From an uncultured Myxococcales bacterium (GTDB lineage: Bacteria; Myxococcota_A; UBA9042; DTJE01): a stretch of 64,000 nucleotides of DNA. The notes below the pieces were generated by a model. That model searched no databases, was not told the DNA's origin, and was given only the letters and a program-made list of their open reading frames with translations. The DNA is taken from positions 1-64,000 of the forward strand of contig CAIZWN010000002.1 in the NCBI GenBank assembly GCA_903936705.1. Reading direction: 5' to 3'. This document shows, in pieces, positions 40,109 through 49,286 of this stretch. Both the position numbers and the translations under genes were made by a program. The first letter of the stretch is position 1. Each line of letters opens with the position of its first letter.

Positions 40109-41173
40109 GTGCTTGGATCGGCAAAACGCGTTCTGGTCCCAGGTGCTGGCGGTCCGGGCGCCGTGAACCTTACCAGGGGCCTGCTGGCCGCACCCGAACC
40201 TGTGTTCACCGTGGGGTGTGACGCCAGCCCCTATTACATCCATCTGGCCCTGACACACGAAAGGGCACTGGTACCTCGCTGTTCAGACGAGACAGCTTAC
40301 ATGGACGCGGTCTGCACCTTGATTCGCAACTACCGCCTGAATGCTGTCTTCCCGAACAGCAGTCTCGAAATGCTGGTGCTGACGAAAAACCGCGAGCGCC
40401 TGGAGGAACTGGGTGCCCGGATGCTGGTGCCGTCCCTGGAAACGCAGCTGATAGCCGCAAGCAAATGGCAGACGTGGCAGCATTGGCAGGCCGCCGGTAT
40501 TCCGATACCGCAAACCGTAAGCATTGATAGCGACGATGACATCCAGCGGGCGTTCGACGAGATCCCGACGCGGCCAGTCTGGTTCCGAGGTTCCGGCATC
40601 CCTGGTCGCGGGATCGGCGGTGGTGCCCTGCCCTGCCGCACCCCGCTGGAGGCGCGCGGCTGGATAGCCTTTCACGACGGCTTCGGCGCCTTCATCGCAT
40701 CGGAATACCTGCCGGGCGAAAACCTGACGTGGCTGGGCCTGTTTCGCAACGGGGAGTTGGTCACCAGCCAGGGCCGTCAGCGTGACGCGTACGTCATCCC
40801 GCATGTCAGCCCGTCGGGAATTACCGGCGCGCCAGCCATCAGTCATACGGTGCACCGCAAGGACCTGAACGACCTGGGCCTGCGGTGCGTCCTGGCCGTT
40901 GATCCGGCATTCCACGGGGTTGCGTTCGTCGATGCAAAGGCGGCTGCTGACGGCTCGCTGAAGCCTACCGAGGTGAACGCCGGGCGCCTGGGCACGACCC
41001 ACCACTTCTATTCGGCAGCCGGCGCCAATTTCCCCTGGTGGATGCTTCGGATTGCCTTCCGCGAATCCATGCCTGAACTGGCGCTGTTCGACATTCTTCC
41101 GGCAGACCTTTACTGGATTCGCACACTTGACGCGGGACCAGTACTGGTGAACAAAACCGACCTGAGTTTGTAG
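40109..41173 (+). CDS. ATP-grasp family ligase
   Basis: 354 residues from GTG 40109, preceded by GGAGG. Begins VLGSAKRVLVPGAGGPGAVN with a Rossmann-like preATP-grasp segment, followed by a conserved ASKWQTWQHWQAAGIPIPQT boundary, which is the start of the ATP-binding subdomain. The C-terminal KPTEVNAGRLGTTHHFYSAA and VDAKAA fit the metal-binding region. It resembles carbamoyl-phosphate-synthase-like ATP-grasp enzymes. The family joins a carboxylate to an amine or thiol. The substrates are unknown. The upstream small Cys protein may be functionally linked. Confidence 0.75.
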   Translation: MLGSAKRVLVPGAGGPGAVNLTRGLLAAPEPVFTVGCDASPYYIHLALTHERALVPRCSDETAYMDAVCTLIRNYRLNAVFPNSSLEMLVLTKNRERLEELGARMLVPSLETQLIAASKWQTWQHWQAAGIPIPQTVSIDSDDDIQRAFDEIPTRPVWFRGSGIPGRGIGGGALPCRTPLEARGWIAFHDGFGAFIASEYLPGENLTWLGLFRNGELVTSQGRQRDAYVIPHVSPSGITGAPAISHTVHRKDLNDLGLRCVLAVDPAFHGVAFVDAKAAADGSLKPTEVNAGRLGTTHHFYSAAGANFPWWMLRIAFRESMPELALFDILPADLYWIRTLDAGPVLVNKTDLSL

Positions 41174-41182
41174 GGCTGGTGA

Positions 41183-42697
41183 CTATTCCTGGCCTTCGCC
41201 TTCGCCTGCAGCAGGGGCCGCTGCCGGGGCAGGAGCAGCCCCGTCGGATCCTTCCCCCGCTTCCCCGCCGCCTTCTGGAACCAGGCCTCGGATGCGCGCA
41301 CGGCCTATTACAGTCGGCATCATGGGTTGCGACCTGGCCGCTGCCTGCGCCGCTGCCTGCGCCGCTGCCTGCGCCGTAGCGGCTGCATTCGCGGCACCGG
41401 TCAGACCCCCTGACATCCCGGCGCCACTGGCAGTATTCTCCGCCGTTGGCAGGGGCTCCTGACGAGGAGGCTGGGGCGGGATCTGCACTGGCATGGCAGG
41501 GGCCTGCGGGGCTGCAGGGGTCGGGCTCGTCGGCGCCGTCCGTGGCACATTCGGAACGACGGGCTTCGAACCCGTATCCTTGGCATCTGTCTTGTCGTCA
41601 ACCTTTGCCGGCAACTTGAAGTCGCCGCCGCGAATCGACGGTTTCTTGGGCTGGCACGATGGGCGCTCGACCGTTCCCGAGCACGTAAGCCCCCAGTAGG
41701 ACCCGGACTGGGCCGAACGCCACTTCGGATCCATGCCCAGGATGGTGCGCAGGAACCTGTTCGGAGTTGACACTTCGGTCCCGGCTCGAACCTGCCTGTC
41801 GAAGAACGGTTCGCTTAGACTGAACGCCAAATCCACGGTCAAGGCTCCATCCTTGAACGGGCGGGCTGGCACCAGCCGAATCACCGAATGGCCCTCGACC
41901 TGGGCTTTTGCGTCAGATCCGTCCAGGTCGGCCTTTTCGATATGCAGGACTGTCGCGTCGCCGCCCGGACCCTTGCGGTCGGCCTTGAAGGCCGGAATGT
42001 TCGAACGCTTGTCCAGGTTTATCGCCAGGGTCAGCGTGCCAAGGTCCACGTCGGACAAGCTGATATTTGCATGCGTCGAACCTCTCAACGTTGGCTTCGG
42101 GACGCGAATCCCATCGGCCTTCAGGTCCAGATGCCCCTTGCTGGAGGCCAAACCTCCCTTCAAGTCATACGTCATCGTCCCCTTCAGCACAGACAGCTTC
42201 CCGAAAAATCTGATTCCGAAGACGGGCATATCGGAAGGCAGCGGAAAATCCTGCGCAGACTCAATTTCGACAGTCACGGTCTCGGCAGTTTTCACGACGA
42301 CAACTGGCCCAAGCACGCCCTCGCCCGAGTAGACCGTGGCCTTCACCTTCAGGTCGCCTAGAAGCAGACTTAACAGGCCCAGGGACAGATCCAGCCGGTC
42401 GGCCGACAAGGTACGCAGATCCTCGTACGCGGAGCCGTCCGGATTTGTCCCCCGATCCGGCGGCAATTCGACCTTCAGCCCGGTCAAACGAACGCTGCCG
42501 AACCCGCGAATGGACAGATCCTGGATTTTGACGGTCACCCCGCCCTGGGACAGGCGGTTTTCAAGATACCCGCGCAGTCGCGAGGCCGGGAAGGTCCAGA
42601 CCACCGACAGCGCGAACAGCAGCAACCCGAATGCAACGTATCCTGATATGCGGGCGGCCTTTCTTACGACCGGTTTCCGGGTCCACTCGAACGTCAT
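41183..42697 (-). CDS. gspN: Type II secretion system protein GspN
   Basis: 504 residues from ATG 42697 (GGAGG 5 nt upstream; a TTG lies directly before). One N-terminal membrane helix (ISGYVAFGLLLFALSVVWTF) is followed by an AsmA-like beta domain: QDLSIRGFGSVRLTGLKVEL, LSLGLLSLLLGDLKVKATVY, then DLKADGIRV repeats. This matches the long GspN of deltaproteobacteria, larger than the 250-residue form in gamma-proteobacteria. The C-terminus adds a Pro/Ala-rich tail of about 130 residues, unique to this lineage as far as I can see. Last gene of the gsp operon, 24 nt after gspM. Role: inner-membrane assembly factor. Confidence 0.82.
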   Translation of the reverse strand: MTFEWTRKPVVRKAARISGYVAFGLLLFALSVVWTFPASRLRGYLENRLSQGGVTVKIQDLSIRGFGSVRLTGLKVELPPDRGTNPDGSAYEDLRTLSADRLDLSLGLLSLLLGDLKVKATVYSGEGVLGPVVVVKTAETVTVEIESAQDFPLPSDMPVFGIRFFGKLSVLKGTMTYDLKGGLASSKGHLDLKADGIRVPKPTLRGSTHANISLSDVDLGTLTLAINLDKRSNIPAFKADRKGPGGDATVLHIEKADLDGSDAKAQVEGHSVIRLVPARPFKDGALTVDLAFSLSEPFFDRQVRAGTEVSTPNRFLRTILGMDPKWRSAQSGSYWGLTCSGTVERPSCQPKKPSIRGGDFKLPAKVDDKTDAKDTGSKPVVPNVPRTAPTSPTPAAPQAPAMPVQIPPQPPRQEPLPTAENTASGAGMSGGLTGAANAAATAQAAAQAAAQAAARSQPMMPTVIGRARIRGLVPEGGGEAGEGSDGAAPAPAAAPAAGEGEGQE

Positions 42698-42721
42698 CAA
42701 CCCCTCCTTACCCAGCCGACC

Positions 42722-43420
42722 CTACTCGGTAGCTCCCGAGGCTTCCGTTGCCGCGGCCGGTGTCTCGTCGCCACCGCCGCCTCCCCCCTGGAACTGGAAG
42801 GTCGCTACGGTGACCTGCGCCCGAACGTGCTCCATGTTGTTGAACTTGCGGGCAAGGTCCAGCCTGGTCACGAACAGGATCTCCTTGCCCTGTTCCACCT
42901 GGTCCAGCAGCGACAGAAGATCTGCGCTGGGAACCTCCTTGAACTCCAGGCCCTGCTCGATCTGGACTATACCGGTGGCAGATTCCTTTGATTTGCCCTT
43001 GGCCGCCTTCTTCCTGGACTTGCCCACCTCGACCGGGGTGTCGGTCGTCTTTCCCTCGAACGACACTATGTCGGCAAGGGTGTCGCCCAGCGCACCAGGC
43101 ACATCCGAGGACATCGACTGCCTCTTCAGCAGGTCGTTCACCAGCGAGCGAGCCGTCGATTTGTTCCCCCGGATCGCGTCCTCGATGGCCTTCTTCTGGT
43201 CGCTGAGTTCCTTGTATCGCGGCTCCAGGGCGCGGGCCTCGGCCATCACGGTCCTGCCGTGGTCTATCTCGTCCTGGATCGACCCGAATACCGCTGACAT
43301 GGCCAGGAAAATGGCCACCAGCACGGTCCCGCAAGCCGCAGCGGCCAGGACAAGAAACAGCCGCCGCTCGCGCTGCGTCATCCGGGCCACCATGGCGTCG
43401 AACGAATCAACCAGTTTCAT
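42722..43420 (-). CDS. gspM: Type II secretion system protein GspM
   Basis: 232 residues. Cytoplasmic N-tail, one membrane helix (LFLVLAAAACGTVLVAIFLA), then a coiled coil (MAEARALEPRYKELSDQKKA) and a periplasmic ferredoxin-like fold near the C-terminus. This is the GspM layout, though the sequence is diverged. Two low-complexity insertions (SRKKAAKGKSKES and a Gly-rich segment) are unusual. Order between gspL and gspN confirms the call. GspM joins GspL in the inner-membrane platform. Confidence 0.75.
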   Translation of the reverse strand: MKLVDSFDAMVARMTQRERRLFLVLAAAACGTVLVAIFLAMSAVFGSIQDEIDHGRTVMAEARALEPRYKELSDQKKAIEDAIRGNKSTARSLVNDLLKRQSMSSDVPGALGDTLADIVSFEGKTTDTPVEVGKSRKKAAKGKSKESATGIVQIEQGLEFKEVPSADLLSLLDQVEQGKEILFVTRLDLARKFNNMEHVRAQVTVATFQFQGGGGGGDETPAAATEASGATE

Positions 43421-43443
43421 CGGTTCGAACCCTCCCCGCGCCT

Positions 43444-45174
43444 TCAGTTGGCGGACGCGGCCTTATCCTTCGAGCCGGTTTCCTTGGCCCCGTCCTTCGC
43501 TCCGTCCTTCGCTGCGTCCTTGGCACTGTCCTTGGCAACGTCCTTGGCGCTGTCCTTGACCTTCTTGGCAGCATCCTTGGTGGTGCAATCGACCGTCATT
43601 CGCAACGTGAATCGCTGCCAGCCCTGGTGTCGCTGAAACTGGATGCGCTCGGTACTTTCGGACACCACCTCGCTGATGCACGAATCAGCGTTGAGGTTTG
43701 CGACAAAGTGGTCCAGGGTTTCGATTGTCTCGGCCTCGCCACGAATCGTGGCCTGCCGCTGTTCTATCCGCAGGTTCTCCAGTTCAACCGCCCAGGCACC
43801 TTCCGCCGCAGCAGGCGCCGATTCGGTACCGTCCTCACCACTCTTTACCGCAGCCGGGGCGCTGTTGACGGCATGACCGACGTCCATCATGGCCTTCGAG
43901 ATGCGCTGCAACGTGCCCACCGCAGTCCACCTGGGGAAGATCCGCACGTCCTCCTCGGACACCGATTTCAGGGTCTTCAGCACGGTGTCGAAACTGTCCT
44001 TCTCGGCGCCAAGGACCTCCTTGGAAAAGGCCTTCAACTCGGCAATGCCGGCATCGCGTTCGGCCCTCAAACCCATGTATCTGACGACGCCTCTACCGAT
44101 ACCCAGCGACGCGAACAGCGCCAGGATCACGAAGAAATATATCGCCCGCTCACGAAATACGCTGCTTGCGCCCTCGGTGGCAAAGACGCCCGATCGCAGG
44201 TTCAGACTGCCGGGACCTCCACCGCTTGCGGTACCCAATGCCAGCGCAAGGGCCTTTGTCATCGCCGGCGACAATCCTTGACATGAGGACGCACCTGGAA
44301 TCGGCAAGCGGCCCGGATCCAGGATATCGCACGGAAGGTTCAACGCCTCCTGCAGCGGACCTGCCAGCACGAACGCATCGGGCCCGGCCACAAGGACACG
44401 CCCTACCGACGCCCCACCCTCGGCCGCCACAGCCGCGCTGAGGACCACTTCGCGCAGGAATGCGGCTGCGACATCCCCGCCGCCTACCACCGGTTCGCCA
44501 AGGCGCACCGCCCTTGTCAGTACCGATTGCTGCCCCCTGGCGACGGCGATCTCCACGAGGTCGTCATCGACCCAAACCAGCATCTGAACCTCGCTGGCCC
44601 CGTCGTCAGCAACACTTGCGGTGAACGGCAACAGGCTCAGAAGGCACTGCCCCTCCACACCCACATGTGCCGGTTCCAGACCGTCAACCCGCGCCGCATC
44701 AAGGAATTCGCGAAACTCGTTCATCGGCACGGCAACCGCCAGAACCTCGGTCCCGGCAGCCCCTTCGATCGGAACCTTCTCGTAGGCACAGTGGATCTGG
44801 TCGGGATTAACGGGCACCAACCCGATCATCTGGAACGGCAAGGCCGCCTCGACCTGCGAGGCCTTCTTGAACGGCAGGGACATGCGCCGAACGAACGCCC
44901 GGTCGCCAGGATAAGCCAGCACCACCGTATCGCCGGGCGCCGGAGGAGGCGTCACACAGTTTGCCACAAGGTCCCAGGTACGCTGAAGCGTTCGCGAATC
45001 CTCGGCGGACTCGTCCGGAGGTTCCTCGGCGCCTTCCCAGGCCATGACCGTCGGCTTGGCCCTGCGCGACATCTCGAAGGCCGCCTTCAACTCGAAACGC
45101 CTCAGCCGGGTCTCGATGACAGCCACGCGGACCATCTCGTTCCCGACACAAATCCCGAAGACCCGGTGACCCAT
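43444..45174 (-). CDS. gspL: Type II secretion system protein GspL with repetitive C-terminal tail
   Basis: 576 residues from ATG 45174 (GAGG 5 nt upstream; a GTG two codons earlier is possible). The cytoplasmic half has the actin-like fold of GspL/PilM (GHRVFGICVGNEMVRVAVIE, VVLAYPGDRAFVRRMSLPFK). A single membrane helix lies near residue 370 (AIYFFVILALFASLGIGRGV), then a periplasmic domain. From about residue 535 comes a tail of Lys-Asp-Ala-Ala repeats (DSAKDVAKDSAKDAAKDGAK), which is not part of GspL in general. GspL recruits the ATPase GspE to the membrane. Follows gspK closely. Confidence 0.85.
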   Translation of the reverse strand: MGHRVFGICVGNEMVRVAVIETRLRRFELKAAFEMSRRAKPTVMAWEGAEEPPDESAEDSRTLQRTWDLVANCVTPPPAPGDTVVLAYPGDRAFVRRMSLPFKKASQVEAALPFQMIGLVPVNPDQIHCAYEKVPIEGAAGTEVLAVAVPMNEFREFLDAARVDGLEPAHVGVEGQCLLSLLPFTASVADDGASEVQMLVWVDDDLVEIAVARGQQSVLTRAVRLGEPVVGGGDVAAAFLREVVLSAAVAAEGGASVGRVLVAGPDAFVLAGPLQEALNLPCDILDPGRLPIPGASSCQGLSPAMTKALALALGTASGGGPGSLNLRSGVFATEGASSVFRERAIYFFVILALFASLGIGRGVVRYMGLRAERDAGIAELKAFSKEVLGAEKDSFDTVLKTLKSVSEEDVRIFPRWTAVGTLQRISKAMMDVGHAVNSAPAAVKSGEDGTESAPAAAEGAWAVELENLRIEQRQATIRGEAETIETLDHFVANLNADSCISEVVSESTERIQFQRHQGWQRFTLRMTVDCTTKDAAKKVKDSAKDVAKDSAKDAAKDGAKDGAKETGSKDKAASAN

Positions 45175-45184
45175 GCTCACCTCG

Positions 45185-46429
45185 TCATTCAGACGCCTGC
45201 TGTTCAGGCGTCTTCTTTGGTACCATCAGCGACGTCGCGTCGAATCCGGTCTCGTGCCAGTGCAGCCAGTTGACCGACCCCCGGTCGATCACGCCGGTAA
45301 TCTGCCAGCCTGACGTCCCGACCCAGCCGCGCGACGTCACCCTGACAACCTTGCTCTTGACCCCAGCCAGCGGTTCCAGGCCGGTCGCGTTCACGTTCAA
45401 CAGACCGCTGAATTCGATGCTGGAAATCAGGTTCAGCATCTTGGGAAATTCGGTCGCGTTCGCGAAAGGCGGCATGAAGACCAGCCGCTTGATGCGCCGG
45501 CACGTGTCCAGCACCTGAAGGCCAAGATCAACCAGGGCATAGGGACTGTTTGCAGGAGGGACACATGCCAGGACAGGATCGCCGATCAAATTGGTGCACC
45601 ACAATGCGCGCAGCGTACGCAAATCGGCGTCGTTCACGTTGATCTTGTCCGTCTGGTATACGGTGAACTGGTCGTGGATTTCGCAGAACAGTTCGTCGGT
45701 CATGCCCTCGACCAGACGCAGTTCCTCGACGCTGTCCATGCGGGAGTTCCGGGCCCTGTAGCCGTACCTGGAATAGTCCACGTTCTCGCCTGCCCCGCCC
45801 GCGGCGACCAGGTTTCCGTTGCTGTCAATATCGGACCGCTGGTCGTCAGGATCCACCCAGTCCATTATGTTCAGGATCAGTTCCTTCGCCTTCGGATCCA
45901 GTCCAGTTGACGTCCGAAAACTGTCCGGATCCACCCGCCCCGCCAGCAACGGGTACAGCCTTGCAAAGAAGGCACTGCGGCCCTTGGCGGACGAATCTCC
46001 AAGGCTGACACTGGCCCTGGCGTCCTCCGACTCGACGTCAAGCTTGAAGGACCCTTCATCGACGCCCAGGCCCTCAGCCCCCTTCAGGTCGATCAGATCG
46101 ATACCCATCAGCTTCAGCGTCCGATTCGCAAAGATGTCCGCGAACATCGACGCAAACCGCCACAGTTCGATCTTGTCGGCCATACCGGCCGCCATCGCGT
46201 TCAGAGTGGTCTTCTGGAAGTCCACCACCAGGCGCGCGATCTCGATGCCAGAACGAGCGTGAAAATATGCCTGAATCTGCTTTTCGAGGTTGTTCGCGGC
46301 CTGGATGCCGACGCGGGACCGGTAGGTGAATTCCGACGAGAACGCCGCCAGGATGGTGATCCCTGCCAGGACCACGATCAAGGCCACGCCCTTCGACTGC
46401 CTCCACCGCTGCCGCAACCGGCCCATCAT
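45185..46429 (-). CDS. gspK: Type II secretion minor pseudopilin GspK
   Basis: 414 residues from ATG 46429 (a GTG 12 nt upstream is less likely). Short basic leader then SKG-VALIVVLAG, a processed prepilin-type N-terminus with the usual Glu at +5 missing, as GspK often shows. The large C-terminal globular domain is diagnostic: KINVNDADLRTLRALWCTNL resembles the GspK helix-hairpin-helix block. In the tip complex it caps the pseudopilus with GspI and GspJ. It follows gspJ by about 50 nt and precedes gspL with a 10-nt gap. Confidence 0.85.
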   Translation of the reverse strand: MMGRLRQRWRQSKGVALIVVLAGITILAAFSSEFTYRSRVGIQAANNLEKQIQAYFHARSGIEIARLVVDFQKTTLNAMAAGMADKIELWRFASMFADIFANRTLKLMGIDLIDLKGAEGLGVDEGSFKLDVESEDARASVSLGDSSAKGRSAFFARLYPLLAGRVDPDSFRTSTGLDPKAKELILNIMDWVDPDDQRSDIDSNGNLVAAGGAGENVDYSRYGYRARNSRMDSVEELRLVEGMTDELFCEIHDQFTVYQTDKINVNDADLRTLRALWCTNLIGDPVLACVPPANSPYALVDLGLQVLDTCRRIKRLVFMPPFANATEFPKMLNLISSIEFSGLLNVNATGLEPLAGVKSKVVRVTSRGWVGTSGWQITGVIDRGSVNWLHWHETGFDATSLMVPKKTPEQQASE

Positions 46430-46479
46430 CGGGTTCCCCACCTAGCCAGACACGAAACCATACGCGCACCATGCCGCCA

Positions 46480-47247
46480 TCAGAAGTTCAACGGCAGCCT
46501 CATGTGTATCCTTGCCTGGGTCTCGAAGACGTGTTCCAGGCCGTCGGAATCCTCCAGTACCAGCCTCACGAAGACCCGCTCGGGAAGCTGGAACTTCTTC
46601 AGTTCCTCGTTCTGGGCCTCCTTGTACATCTGCGACCCGGCAGGGTTCAGGACGGGCGTGTACTTGCCTGTATCGCCGGCCTTGCCGTCCTTGACCGCCG
46701 GCTCCATCTCGGCCTTCCAGTCGCCCTTCCAGTCTTCCTGCTTGTCATCCCAGTACTGCAGCCTGAACTCTTTGACCCGACTGACCAGGGTTTCCTTCGT
46801 CCCCCCCCGCTCGGGCTCGGTGTCCGGAATCGCCTTCTCGCGACGCTCGATTGTCCGCCCGTCGTCATCACGCCCAAGCCGGTACTCGACCACTCCCTGG
46901 TCCGACTCCCGCGCCCCACGCCTGCGCCGCTCGTGCCCCAGATAGCTGAACATCAGCGATTCCTCGTTGCCGACGAACAGTGTCGTGGATGCAGGCTCGT
47001 CGCGGTTCACGTGGTTCGACAGGTACGCCATCGACACGTCCGTCACGATCTTCCTCAGGGCCACCCTGGCCGCATGATTCAGTTCCTCGACCCTGGCGAT
47101 CTGCTCGCGCGTCTTGAACGTCAGCGATATCGCCTCGAACATCAGCAGCGACAAGATCCCCAGCAGGCCAACCGCAACCAGGACTTCAAGCAGCGTGAAG
47201 CCCGCCTGGCCTGTGAAACGGTTTCGCGGCCCGATGCGCCCCCTCAC
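46480..47247 (-). CDS. gspJ: Type II secretion minor pseudopilin GspJ
   Basis: 255 residues from GTG 47247, which overlaps the TGA of gspI (GTGA). The prepilin signal GQAG-FTLLEVLVAVGLLGIL is exact. The rest carries VSRVKEFRLQYWDD and RPxRVFVRLVLE-like strands typical of GspJ. An upstream in-frame extension of about 70 residues belongs to the gspI coding region and is not used. GspJ is part of the tip complex of the pseudopilus. Confidence 0.85.
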   Translation of the reverse strand: MRGRIGPRNRFTGQAGFTLLEVLVAVGLLGILSLLMFEAISLTFKTREQIARVEELNHAARVALRKIVTDVSMAYLSNHVNRDEPASTTLFVGNEESLMFSYLGHERRRRGARESDQGVVEYRLGRDDDGRTIERREKAIPDTEPERGGTKETLVSRVKEFRLQYWDDKQEDWKGDWKAEMEPAVKDGKAGDTGKYTPVLNPAGSQMYKEAQNEELKKFQLPERVFVRLVLEDSDGLEHVFETQARIHMRLPLNF

Positions 47248-48008
47248 TTTCCAGGCTCCTTCTGTGTCACGGCAACCACGAACGTCTGCACCTTCAATTC
47301 GCGCTGCCCCCGAGGGCCGTCGCGCCAGGACAACCTGACCGTCAACTGGCGCGTCCGCTGGGTAATCTGGTTCACAATCATCGGCAGGAAACCCAGCACG
47401 CCCATCGCGCCAGTCGCAAGCTGCGACATGAGAACGGTCGGCTGAATCCCGCATACGGCCTGAAGCTGCGGGTTTGTCAGAGCCGACTGCAACAGCATTA
47501 TCTTTTCCATGTCGGCGCCCTGGATGCCTGCCCCCGACAGCCCCTGCTGCACGGCCTCGGCACCGCCGTCGCCCCCCATCAGGCCGCCCAGAAGACCGCT
47601 GGCTCCCGATGAACCGCCACCCTTCCCGCCTGCATTTCCGCCACCCGCATCGGGCGCACCTGTCAACTTCTGCATGGTCGCCTGGGTCAGCCCCTGGATC
47701 TGTTCGGGCGTCAGATCCAATGCCTTCAGGTCATAGCTGCACGAGAACGTGCCTGCGAAATCGCGGGGCAGATCGCAATCCTTGTCCTCAAGGCTGTTAG
47801 TCGGGAAACCCTTGCGCACGTAGTACGCCTGAGTGTCGTTGACGACGCCCTCGACAAGGAACGCCGCGGTGGTCATGCGCGTGATCCGGGCCACGTGGGA
47901 AACTGCCGCAGAATTGGCATACGTGATCGCCCCCAGGCCCATCGCCAGGATCAGCAGGGCAATCATGATCTCCAGCAGCGTGAAGCCGCGGTCGGCCGTC
48001 CGACGCAT
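47244..48008 (-). CDS. gspI: Type II secretion minor pseudopilin GspI
   Basis: 254 residues from ATG 48008 (GGAGG 6 nt upstream). Prepilin cleavage site DRG-FTLLEIMIALLILAMG, then a GspI-like periplasmic domain. It is roughly double the usual 120-130 residues because of a Gly-rich insertion (GGGNAGGKGGGSSGASGLLG) and helical segment between residues 120 and 210. The C-terminal strand VRLSWRDGPRGQRELKVQTF matches the end of GspI. The inserted segment is unusual. Confidence 0.8.
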   Translation of the reverse strand: MRRTADRGFTLLEIMIALLILAMGLGAITYANSAAVSHVARITRMTTAAFLVEGVVNDTQAYYVRKGFPTNSLEDKDCDLPRDFAGTFSCSYDLKALDLTPEQIQGLTQATMQKLTGAPDAGGGNAGGKGGGSSGASGLLGGLMGGDGGAEAVQQGLSGAGIQGADMEKIMLLQSALTNPQLQAVCGIQPTVLMSQLATGAMGVLGFLPMIVNQITQRTRQLTVRLSWRDGPRGQRELKVQTFVVAVTQKEPGK

Positions 48009-48039
48009 CGAAGACCCTCCATGCCAGACACCAGGGTTC

Positions 48040-48822
48040 CTAAGACTCATCCAGCAGATCCCTGGAATCCAGTTCCACGCGATGCACCCTGGCCGCCCCT
48101 TTCAGCGGCACGGTCTCGATCGTGTAGACCTCGTCGCCCTGCTGCATATAGATGTACGCCTTCTCGACATAGCCGCTGGGGAAGAAGTAGATCTCGGCCT
48201 TCCCCTCCTCGGTAGGTTCGTCCTGGTGACCGGTCATCACCTTCGAAAAAGACAGGCCTTTCGACAGGTTGTGTCTTTCCAACAAACGTTCACGCACGGC
48301 CCTCGCATCGGCCTTGGCGCCCGAAACCGGCGCCCCATCACCGCCGCCTGGCGCGCCGCCCGTGGCCGCCGGCCCCTGCATCAACGCCGCCAGCCCACCG
48401 GGCTGCAGCATGGCTTCCCTGATGGCCCGTTCGGACGGCCTCCCGGACCCTCCGGAACGTGCCGAGCCATCAGACTCCTTGGGGCCGAACTTCATCTCCT
48501 CGTCAGACGGCAGCAAGGCGGCCCCGCAGCCCATCGACGGATCCGCAGGCTCGCCCCAGTAGGCACCCGAGGCCAGATCAACCACCAACCGGTACGGCCG
48601 GTTGGTCACGACAGCCAGGTCGTATAGATAGCGCACCGCGGAAGTCATCCGCGACGCCGCCGTGCTGATGTTCGCCTGGCGCACGGAACGCAGCGTCGCG
48701 ATGCCAGCGACCGACAAAATCATCGCGATAGCCACGACCGCGGACAGTTCGATCAGTGTATAGCCGGCATCAATCGGGCAGGACCGGCGTCCCGATGGAC
48801 CCGAATATCTGGCAATCTTCAC
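48040..48822 (-). CDS. gspH: Type II secretion minor pseudopilin GspH
   Basis: 260 residues. The leader ends at PIDAG-YTLIELSAVVAIAM, a type IV prepilin site. The globular part starts with RLVVDLASGAYWGE, a GspH-like strand pair. A 100-residue Gly/Ala-rich insertion (about residues 110-180) separates the last strands (AEIYFFPSGYVEKAYIYMQQ). The gene lies between gspG and gspI as expected. Role: minor pseudopilin in the pseudopilus tip. Confidence 0.8.
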   Translation of the reverse strand: MKIARYSGPSGRRSCPIDAGYTLIELSAVVAIAMILSVAGIATLRSVRQANISTAASRMTSAVRYLYDLAVVTNRPYRLVVDLASGAYWGEPADPSMGCGAALLPSDEEMKFGPKESDGSARSGGSGRPSERAIREAMLQPGGLAALMQGPAATGGAPGGGDGAPVSGAKADARAVRERLLERHNLSKGLSFSKVMTGHQDEPTEEGKAEIYFFPSGYVEKAYIYMQQGDEVYTIETVPLKGAARVHRVELDSRDLLDES

Positions 48823-48824
48823 GT

Positions 48825-49235
48825 CTATTCCTGGCAGATGTCGTCTTCACCACCGGACCGTCGATCAGGACCATTCGAGCACAGGTCGAATTCCCGCGAC
48901 TTCTCTTGCGACGGGTAGGCATAGCGGAAATCCTGGCCCCATGGATCCTTCAATTGCTTGGGCTTCAACGGCGCACCGGCCCCCTCGGTCAGGACCTGGA
49001 GATTTGCCGGATAGTCCCCGTCCAGGGAGTACATCTGGACCGCATTCGCGATGTTGGACAACTGGGACTTGGTGGCGCTGATCTTGGCCTTGTTCAAATA
49101 GCCGACCACGCCCACTCCGATTGCGGTCATGACGATGCCGATGATCGCGATGACGACCATGATTTCCAGCAGCGTCATGCCACGCGCGGACTGAAACGCC
49201 GCCTTCCTGCTCATCAACGCGTTCCGCCAGTTCAT
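48825..49235 (-). CDS. gspG: Type II secretion major pseudopilin GspG
   Basis: 136 residues from ATG 49235 (GGAGG 6 nt upstream). Processing site SARG-MTLLEIMVVIAIIGIV with Glu5 is exact. The C-terminal calcium-loop region reads KDPWGQDFRYAYPSQEKSRE and LCSNGPD, the conserved signature of GspG. This is the main subunit of the pseudopilus. It is directly followed by gspH with 2 nt between. Confidence 0.92.
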   Translation of the reverse strand: MNWRNALMSRKAAFQSARGMTLLEIMVVIAIIGIVMTAIGVGVVGYLNKAKISATKSQLSNIANAVQMYSLDGDYPANLQVLTEGAGAPLKPKQLKDPWGQDFRYAYPSQEKSREFDLCSNGPDRRSGGEDDICQE

Positions 49236-49286
49236 ACGGCACCTCCCGGCCGGCACATCGCCAGCCACGAACCGACACCCGGTCTC

